Below, piece after piece: positions 55,639 through 64,000 of a stretch of 64,000 nt of DNA. Under the pieces are notes generated by a model. That model was not told where the DNA came from. It was given only the letters and a program-made list of their open reading frames with translations, and did not search any database. Origin of the DNA: Platanthera guangdongensis (lineage: Eukaryota; Streptophyta; Magnoliopsida; Asparagales; Orchidaceae); assembly GCA_039583875.1 (NCBI GenBank), contig CM077153.1, forward strand, positions 112,836,568 through 112,900,567, read 5' to 3'. The position numbers and the translations under genes were made by a program. How positions within the stretch are numbered: position 1 is the first letter of the stretch; the number at the start of each line of letters is the position of its first letter.

Positions 55639-55970
55639 CAATGAAATTTATAATCAGTTCCTTAGGGCATTAGGGATATGAAACATTATTGTTGGCACAC
55701 GTTTTTGTTTATAATATTCATATTTTTTGTTAATAAAATTTTACTTGTGTGTTATCCTTGCTCTTCAATTCTGTAAATTTATCCTTTTGTGAGTTAGTGT
55801 ATATCATTAACTAGGGTTCTGACTTCTTCAAATTGGTAGATTATTGGATCCATCCATTACAATGTCACAGATTTGAAGAAAGCCCACAAGTCAATAATAT
55901 ATACTTGTTTGTATTAAATATATGTTCTAGTTTAATGTATGCAAGTTGTATACTGTTCATTGATTAGACA
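55639..55970. other. Copia 3' untranslated stretch, copy 2
   Basis: Duplicate of 16690-17016. Confidence 0.4.
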
Positions 55971-57686
55971 TGTTGATATTGTCAAAAGTTTTGTTGGACT
56001 CAAGACAGGATACTATAGAGAGGCAGAAATTTTCCCATGTCCAGAAGCGTTTAGTGAGTACTCATCACTCAAAGCCTGAGTCCTAAAATCATTGACATAA
56101 TCCCAGTCATTCAAAGCCTCAGTGGAGATGGACTCAAATCTAGCAAAGTTCAGAAGCATTAAGTGAAGGCCATTCACTCAACGCCTACTCAAAGAAAATT
56201 TGTCCAAGTACAGAAGCATTGAGTGAAGAAGGGTCACTCAACGCCCAATCAAAGAAAGCAGCTAAGTCCAAAAGTATTGAGTGTCGAAGGTTGACTCAAC
56301 ATCTTCAGTCAGAAATTATGTACAAGTCAAGAAGCATTGAGTGTGGAAGACTAACTCAACGCCTTCAGTCAAGATAACTGTCAAGTCCAGAAGCGTTGAA
56401 TAAAGAAGGTTTACTCAACGTTAGCAAACAAAAAAATTCTGTTAAGTACAAATGCGTTGAGTGATGAAAGTTCATTCAATGCCTTAACAGTTAGCTGTCA
56501 AAGGCAATGGCGTTGAGTGATGAAGGGTCTCTCAATGTCTCAGTTATTCTACTAATTGTTTTTTGTTGAGTGAAACTTTCCAATCAATGCTTCAGTAGTT
56601 AATACTTAAAGTTCAGATGCATTGAGTCTCAAGGAAACACTAAACGCCTTTATCCGCTAAGTCATATGACTTCACGCAATGTTTATGCAGACTGTATGGT
56701 GAAATTTGCTAAGCCCACAAGGGTTGATTCATGCTGACATCATCCCAAATTCAAATGAAGCGGGTTTTGCGTGTTAAAGGACAAATGGCACAATATGCTT
56801 TTTGCAGTGCAGTTAATGTTAAAGCTACTTTACAGCTACCCATACTACTTGCCCATATGGATCAAAGATCTATTGCACTAAGGAATAAATAAGTAAACAT
56901 AGAGAAATTAAAACAGAATTTGAGAGAGTTCAATCTTTTCGCTGGATAAAGTTGTTGAAATCGAAATCTCTAAAAAGGCTTCAGCAAGAACTCAAAACCA
57001 AATTTCCTACAAGGGTTAGTTTGCAAAGCACTCAAAATAGTTGTTGTTCTTCTTCAAGGTTGTTGCATTCAACTCAGATATACTTAAGCTTGAAGGAGCA
57101 GAGCTCTACAACGGTTCTTCTCAGCATAAGCAAATCAATTTTGAGGATTTACTTTCTTGTTGATGTGAAGTGTTAGGGTTGTTTCTACACAGTCCAGGAA
57201 GCTGACTCAGAGGTTTATGTCTATGGAGTCAATCGCCAAACAAACTTTACACAAATTGTGGGATCACTATTTGATCTGACCTGTATGCCTTTATTATAAA
57301 GGCTGAGTGGTAGGAGCTACTGTCTTGGAGAAGGTTGGATCCAGGAGTGGATCTGAGGTATGATCCTAAGGGATCTGAGGTAGGAAATTTGGTGTATCTC
57401 TGAGTGTAGGGCTACTAAGCCAGAGGTAGGAGTTGCTTAACTCTGAGTGTAGGGCTATTGTGTCTGAGTTAGGATTGTTTTAGTCTGAGTTGTAGGAGTG
57501 CGATTCACTCTGAGTTGTAAGATCCTAAGGGATCTGAGGTGTAAGCTCAAGAAGTTGAGGATAGAGGAGAAGTTAACCAAATCTACCACACTACTAGATA
57601 AGTTAAGGTGGATAGTGGATGTACTCTAGATAGGGGAACCACTATAAATTCTTGTGTGTTGTTGTAATATTTGAAAGCTAACAACA
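55971..57686 (+). repeat. Candidate 3' LTR of the copia element, copy 2
   Basis: Same TGTTG...CAACA limits as 17017-18733, 1716 bp, including the ACTCAACGC repeats at about 56040-56660. Confidence 0.45.
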
Positions 57687-57960
57687 AACTCCAACACACA
57701 CCATGCAAAAACCCCCTCACGAAACACAAGACACTAGCTTGGGAAGTTTTATTCCTAAAATAGCTCCATGGTGGTAGAATTAGCACACGAGATATTCTGC
57801 ACCACAAGTTGCCTATTCTGCAGGCCAAATTCTGATATCACAACCGTTAACCCCACAAATAGAAGAACGCAGAAGTCATGATTCACAAAAAGGTAAATGT
57901 CCAAAACAGCACATCATAATAAGAAGGTACATCAACTCCTTTAAAATCAGAGCACACAAG
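57687..57960 (-). other. Flanking repeat, copy 2
   Basis: Duplicate of 18734-19007, ending in ACAAG at 57956-57960. Confidence 0.45.
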
Positions 57961-58728
57961 TGTTAACCTCTCAGTCCGCAACATCCTACAAGATGTCAAG
58001 ACCCCCTTTCAATACTCGTGGACTCAGTTAGGCAGTCCGCCCAGTCCAGCAAAGCGGCGGTAATCGACCACCAAGGATGATCCCCCAACGGCAGATTCAA
58101 GGCTCTGTTCGCTCAGTTCGCCATGCCTTTGGATCTCTGGATTCTCTACGACGGCGGACGCAGTGTCTCGTCCGCCCAGGCCGCCGTCCTCCAGCAGGAT
58201 CGCGCCTAGCAGCAGCAGATGGAAGCTCCAGCCCGCGAGCCCAGTCGGCCCATTCTGCGCGGACTGGCGTGTTCTTTCTTTTTGCTTCCCGTCACCGCTG
58301 TCGGGTTCTCCTGTACCCCATACAGCCGGTTATTTTAGCCATGCCCGTTTGGGCAAGCCCCACATCCAATAAATAGGGGGGAGGTGGTGCACCCAAGGCA
58401 CGCTGACTCGTGCCCAGGAGCCTACTTGGTAAAGGCTGCGGACTTGAATCTTGTGCCTTGCAGACTCCTCCTTGCTCTGCTCTTGTTTTCCTTTCTCCTT
58501 CACTTGTAACCGAACCTTTCTTCAATAAAGGAAAAGCCCGTCACAAGAGAGGCATTCAGGCCGCGACGGGCGAAGTCTGTTGTTGTCGTGGCTCACAGCC
58601 CTGCTATTCTTCCTGCTCTCATCCGCTTAGTAGATTGCTACTCGCAGTCTCTCATTTCCCTTCTTTTCCCTTGTGCTCGAACCGTTAGCTGGTGGTGCTC
58701 GACCCCTTTGTGTTTTTGTGCATCAACA
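57961..58728 (+). repeat. 5' LTR of element F (768 bp)
   Basis: TGTTAACCTC...CATCAACA. The TATA region reads AATAAATAG instead of TATAAATAG (about 58368-58376), so the promoter box is damaged. AATAAA at 58524-58529. Confidence 0.92.
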
Positions 58729-58780
58729 GTTAACACGCGGCTTTCAGATTCGAGTGTCATTTCGAATTCAGCGAATAAAA
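58729..58780 (+). promoter_or_regulatory. Leader and primer-site candidate of element F
   Basis: GTTAACACGCGGCTTTCAGA, one base different from D. Confidence 0.45.
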
Positions 58781-60544
58781 ATGTCAGACCGCAGAGCCCG
58801 CTCTTCAGACAGCTCCAGTTCTTCGGAGGACTCTCTCTGGGATGCAATCGAGCAAGCTCGCTTTGAGGCCGAGCAGTCCCGCAGGCAGACTGACCAGCGT
58901 CTCGACACAATCAGCCAATCCCTCCTTGCACTAACCCAGCGGCTTGCTCCTCAGGCCGCAGTAGAACCAGCGGACTCGCTAGTCCGCCAGACTCCAGCTC
59001 GCCGAACTCCGCTTCGGCAGTCGCCAGCCACTCCTCGAGATCCTACCCAGTCCGCCGCCCCTCTGCACCCTCAGGAGGAGCAGTTTGCTTTCAGGAATTT
59101 CTTCAGAGAAGCTGCCAGGGGAACTCCTGCCCGCCAGCTCCATTTTGCTGACCGCCAGTCCGCCGAGCCCGCGGACTCCCCAGCTTCAGTCCGCCCCTTC
59201 TACCTTGTTAAGTTCGAGACTCCGTCTCCCTTCGTTGATCGAATCCGATGGGAGTCGGCTCCAAACAACTTTAGGGAGCCTCGACTGCCCTTCTATTCGG
59301 GGGAGACTGATCCAGTCTCCCACCTCTAAGCGTTTGAAGGTGCAGTTGCTTTGAGATGCCTCTCTGACGCCATCAAGTGTAAACTCCTGGTAACCACTCT
59401 CGAAGGACAGGCGAGAGAGTGGTTCTATGAGCTGCCTTCAGGCACAATCTCTTCTTTCGCTGAGCTTCGCAGCGAGTTGTTGCTGAGGTTTGCTACCTCA
59501 AGAAAGAGGAAGGATGGACCGGCCGCTCTCTTTGAAATCAAACAAAGGGACAACGAATCAGTGGCGCGATTCGTTGATCGCTTTAAAAAAGAGATTCAAG
59601 GGGTAAGGAATGTGAACCCCGATTACTACAAGGTTGCCTTGATCCATGGCCTCCGGGAAGGCCCCCTGAAGTTTAAAGTAACAACCAAGGCACCTGAGAC
59701 TTACCAAGAGCTGATCGTCATGGTGAAGCGCTTCATAGAAGGCGAGAACGCCAATCCTACTTATGTTTCATCCCTGACAGCTAAGGCTGAAGGAAGGGAT
59801 GCCTCCGCTTCTTCTTCTCACAGCAAGCCCCCTCGCCCAGACTTCCAGCCTCCTTCTCAAAGAGGCCGGAATTTCCGCCATAAGAAATCTTTCCTTGGCC
59901 ATCAACAGTGTCAGGAGCAGAGACTGCCGTTGGCCGCCACTCCCGCCATTCCGTTGCAAGCACTTCCTATCCTCCAGCAAGCAGCCTTTCCTACTCCAAG
60001 CCGATGTGATACTAGCCCCTTGGAGGATATTGCAGATCTGGACCTTGACGAAGTCATCCAGATTTTGCAAAAGAGATCGGAAGAAAAGAAGCAAGAGCTT
60101 CAGAGAGTTTGGAGGCCATGGAACAATGCACACTACTGCCAGTTCCACAAAGAGAAGGGCCACTTGACCGAGGATTGCAAGGCCCTTCGCATGATGATAG
60201 AGAAGCTGCTTGCCGAGGGCAAGATTGAGCTGACCAAGAAGGACTCTTCTTCTTCAAAGCCATCCACCTCCAAAGGCAAAGAGGTAGCTGAAGCATATCA
60301 GGAATGTGTGGAGGTCGAGGACGAAGGCTGTCTGGGGCTGATTAATGTCTCGGTTGAGTGCTTGACGCAGATGATGAAGGGGTTCTGGGACGCCTCTTCT
60401 TTATCCATGGTGGAGCAGGGACGCAGTCTACTCGGAAATCTTCAATCTCCAGGGTCACTCGGGCAGAGGTGGCCTCTTCTTCTTCTGTTGCTCCTCCAAG
60501 TGAGGTCGTCACCTTTGGCCCAGCTGATCTACCCCAAACAGTGA
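58781..60544 (+). pseudogene. gag: Gag of element F
   Basis: ATG 58781 (MSDRRARSSD) in one frame to TGA at 60542-60544, with a single in-frame TAA at 59327-59329 (CAA in D). Better preserved than D: the capsid QAREWFYELP, the Ser/Pro linker and the finger CQFHKEKGHLTEDC (about 60136) are all readable in frame. Overlaps the protease frame from 60358. Confidence 0.85.
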
Positions 60545-63500
60545 ATCCATTTGATGATGTAGTAGTGATCAAGGCTGTGATTGGGGACTTCACACTAGAT
60601 AGAATTCTAGTTGACACCGGAAGCTCTGTTAACCTCCGGTTCAAATCAACCTTTGAGGCCCTGAAGACTGGAAAGCCTCTGCTTTCCACCGAAAGGCCGC
60701 TCTATGGCTTCTCAGGAGAAATAAAAGAAGTGGAAGGTAGCGTCATCCTGCTCTTGAAGCATGGAGGGGCAACTAAGCAAGTGTAATTCATAGTGGTTGA
60801 CGCTCCCAGTAGCTACCATGCCATCTTCGGCAGGCCTCTATTGAATAAGTATCAAGCGGTGGTTTCAACTTACCACCTTGCAATCAAGTTCTTCGCAGAT
60901 GAACGGATGTGCCGGGTCAGGAGTGACCCAAGGAGAGCAAGGGAGTGCTACGTTCACACTGTCAACATGGTTGATGCTAGTCCTTCCCTTGCTCCAGCAG
61001 CAGCTGCAGAAGCCTCTCCAAATTCAGAAGTTGCTGATGATAGAGGATCTCACCTGGAATCTGCCCAGGTGACGCAAGGAGTCCCCATTGCTGAGGGGGA
61101 GGAGAGGAAGCTCTCCATCAGCTCGGAGCTGCCTGAAGATCAAAAGGCCGAGCTGATCTCCTATTTGATGAGGAACATGATGTCTTTGCCTGGTCAGCAA
61201 AAGACATGCCAGGAGTGGATACAGATGTTGCATGCCACCACCTAAATGTTGATCCCAGCTGCAAGCCTGTGCAACAAAAGAAGAGGGATATAACAACAAA
61301 GCTTGCTGAGCCAATAAGAGAGGAGGTCGCGAAGCTCCTCAAGGCCAATTTCATTAGAGAAATTCAATACCCCATCTGGATATCTAACGTTGTAATGTTT
61401 AAAAAGCAAGGAGGAAAATGGCGCATGTGTGTAGATTTTACTAAACTCAATAAAGCATGGCCCAAAGATTGTTACCCCTTGCCTCGGATAGATTCTTTAG
61501 TTGATTCCACGGTATGGTACTCTTGCATGAGTTTTTTAGATGCGTTTTCTGGTTATCACCAGATAAGAATGCATAAACCGGACGTTCCTCATACATCGTT
61601 TATTACCAATGATGGTTGCTATTGCTATCTTGTGATGCCCTTTGGGCTTAAAAATGCTGGTGCAACTTACCAACGTATGATGGACCGTGTGTTTAAGCAT
61701 CAGAAGGGAAGAAACTTAGAAGTGTATGTAGACGACCTCTTGATTAAGAGCAAGTCATTTTCGCTGTACTTGCAAGATCTAGCATAGACGTTCGCTACTC
61801 TGTGTAGATACAAAATGAAGCTCAACCCGTTGAAGTGCACCTTTGGGGCGAGTAAGGGGAAGTTTCGTGGTCATCTCCTTACTCCAGAAGGACTTGCCCC
61901 CAATCCATATAAAGTGAAGGCCATTCTTGATATGCCTACCCCTCATTCACCTAAGGAAGTTCAGCCGTTAGGTGGGAGGCTAGCAGGTCTTGCGAGATTT
62001 CTCTTTCGGGTTGAAGATAGGAGTGCTCCTTTATTTAAAACTCTCCAAGGAGCATCCAAGTTTGAGTGGACAGAGGAATGTTCCCAGGCCTTTGAACAGT
62101 TGAAGAAGCAACTGACCTCAACACCTCTGCTTCAGAGTCCCCGGCCGGGGGAGATGCTTTTCTTATATTTAGGGGTTGGCCCTGAGGCTATCAGCTCCGT
62201 TCTTCTTCGGGAAGAAAGCAGGAAACAGTTCCCAATCTACTATGTCAGCCATATTCTGAAGAGTGCCGAGACACGGTACCCAATTCTGGAGAAGTTAGCC
62301 TTGGCACTAGTCATGTCAGCTCGCAGACTCCATCCATATTTCCAAGCGCACGCGATTCAAGTCGTTACCGATCAACCTTTGAAAAGTGTGCTGGAGAAAC
62401 CGGAGCATTCTGGCAGATTAGCCAAATGGGCAATGGAGTTGAGTGAATTTGAAATTTCTTATGTGCCCAAGACAACCATCAAAGGTCAAGTTCTAGCAGA
62501 CTTCCTAATTGACATGCCAGAGTCCAGTTCTGATCGAGCAGAAAGGTCACCTTTGGCTTGGACCATCTATGTTGATGGTGCCTCAGGCAGAAGTTCTTCT
62601 GGAGCAGGGGTGGTTCTCATTAACCCAAACGGCGTCAAACTGGAGCAGGCCATCAAGTTCTACTTTCCATTAACCAATAACCAGGCCGAGTATGAAGCTT
62701 TGCTAGCAGGCTTGAGACTTGTAAGGGAACTCGGAATCGATCATGTTCATATCAAAACCGAATCTCTTGTAATGGCGTCACAAGTCCTTGGCAACTTTGA
62801 AACAAGAGAGGCGATCTTGAAGAAGTATTTGTCTCTTGTGAAGATAGAGATCGGCAAGTTCAAGAGCTTTATCATTGAGCACCTCTCTAGAACAGAAAAC
62901 AAGGAGGAAGATGTTCTTGCTAAGTATGGATTGCCATCAGGAGGAACAACTTCCGAGCTCTTCCGCCCGGCAGTGGAGGAAGGAGAATTGATGCAAGTGG
63001 ATCAACGTCCCTCCTGGATGGACCCATTCATTCTCTATCTGTCAACAAGAGATTTTCACCATTCAATCAAAGATAAGAAAAAGTTCAGAATAAAAGCAGC
63101 TCATTATTTCTTAGTGGCAGGAATCCTTTACAGAAGAACATTCCTCTCTACCATGGCCCGGTGTGTTTCAGAAGAGGAAGCTCCCCTTGTTTTGCAAGAG
63201 GTTCATTCAGGAGAGTGTGGAAGTCACTCGGGAGCAAGAACCTTGGAAAGACGGATCATACGACAGGTATATTTCTGGCCCACTATGAAGAGAGACTCTG
63301 AGGTCTACGCTAGAAAATGTGTTCAATGCCAGAAGTTTGATCCACTTCAACTCCAAGCAGCTCAGTCACTCAGATCGATTGTAACTCCATGGCCCTTTGC
63401 AGTCTGGGGGATGGATCTCATTGGTCCTTTTCCCATGGCAAGCGGACAACGGCGTTTCATCATCATGATGATCGATTACTTCAGCAAGTGGGTTGAAGCA

Positions 63501-64000
63501 AAGGCATTGGCAAAGACAACAACTCAAGTTATCAAAAACTTCATTTGGGTAGAGATTGTCTGCCGACATGGAATTCCTATGGCCATAATCACTAACAATG
63601 GGCCACAATTTAACAACTCAGAGATGATAGATTTTTGCAAGCAGATCGGAACAGAGCTGCGGTTTGCATCAGTTCATCATCCCAGGAGTAATGGCCAAGT
63701 TGAAGCAGCCAACTAGCAGATTCTTAATTTGCTCAAGAAGAAAGTGCAGAATCTCAAGGGCAGCTGGGCTGATCAGCTTCCATCAGTCCTCTGGTACCTT
63801 AGGACAATGCCTTCATCCGCAACTGGCGAAACTCCATTCAAACTTTCTCATGGCTTAGAGGCACTCATTTCAGTTGAGTTTGAAGTCCCGTCACCTAGAG
63901 TTCTGCTTGCAAGACAAGGCATTGAGGACTGGCTTGAGCTGAATAATGAAGAGATGAGATTCAGCCTGGAACACATCGAGGCAATCAGAGACCAAGCAGC
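60358..64000 (+). pseudogene. pol: Pol of element F, incomplete at the window edge
   Basis: Protease VDTGSS at about 60610; RT with YVDD; both RNase H domains (YVDGAS and NNQAEYE in the second); integrase with the zinc finger and core. Lesions: TAA at 60784-60786, a one-base loss near 61174, TAG at about 61785, TAG at 63714. The integrase catalytic motif reads ITNNGPQF where D has ITDNGPQF, so the middle acidic residue of the DDE triad is lost. From 61815 to 63716 a single 633-codon frame is open. Confidence 0.88.

Larger units (their letters stand above)
52112..64000 (+). repeat. Duplicated block, copy 2
   Basis: Matches 13157-25028 from inside an element C-type LTR onward. The left junction abuts minus-strand copia RT; both sides share a short CCTTT run. 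Continues past the right edge. Confidence 0.88.
57961..64000 (+). mobile_element. Element F: duplicate of element D, cut by the right window edge
   Basis: LTR, gag and most of pol of the D family at the identical flanking position. Its LTR shares the base choices of the D 5' LTR against the D 3' LTR, so it descends from the D 5' end by duplication. D and F have mostly different stops and frameshifts in pol, acquired since. Confidence 0.92.

Noticed and set aside
57961..64000. F as an independent insertion of the D family
   Set aside because: Flanking copia sequence, the ACAAG site and decay marks are the same as at 19008, so F arose with its surroundings by duplication.

Overview
The window is plant nuclear repeat DNA. 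Everything recognisable is LTR retrotransposon, nested several levels deep; I found no host gene, rRNA, tRNA or CRISPR array. The plant assignment rests on Tat-lineage Ty3/gypsy elements with a second RNase H domain, SIRE/Maximus-like Ty1/copia elements with an extra ORF after pol, and a Del/Tekay-like gypsy element. I cannot name the species.

Layout. (1) 1-8594: element A, minus strand, a gag-only Tat-like element with two genes on the opposite strand. Its far LTR runs off the left edge. (2) 8595-9188 and 13619-18733: a decayed plus-strand copia element (RT/RNase H, downstream ORF, candidate 3' LTR), split by element C (9189-13618, 5-bp duplication AAGCG). (3) 19008-32200: element D, a full-length 13.2-kb Tat element with gag, pol and both antisense genes, flanked by ACAAG. 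(4) 32206-41004: pieces of Del/Tekay-like elements: a minus-strand LTR fragment, element E (5' LTR, gag, pol cut short) and another LTR fragment. (5) 41005-43267 and 52003-52112: a minus-strand copia element, split by element B (43268-52002, duplication AGGTG), which is a sister of A. (6) 52113-64000: a second copy of 13157-25028, including the copia remnant and the first half of D (called F here), cut by the right edge.

How the parts relate. A, B, C and D share one plan: an LTR promoter drives gag (plus pol only in D and F) in one direction. Two further genes, each with its own TATA box, are read from near the 3' LTR back toward gag/pol. aORF1 encodes a long coiled-coil protein. aORF2 has three exons with small GT-AG introns and an N-terminal region resembling the plant 'putative gypsy type transposon' domain. 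A and B have no pol and could move only with enzymes supplied by a D-type element. D and F carry many stops and frameshifts, so they are not functional donors today.

Most notable signals: (a) a hairpin with an almost invariant loop but unrelated, compensating stems, present in A, B and four times in D, always between the converging sense and antisense units; (b) a leader sequence shared by A, B, D and F just after the LTR that lacks the usual TGG primer site but could pair with an internal stretch of tRNA-Trp; (c) the conserved antisense gene pair; (d) a duplication of at least 11.9 kb that copied an already nested insertion.
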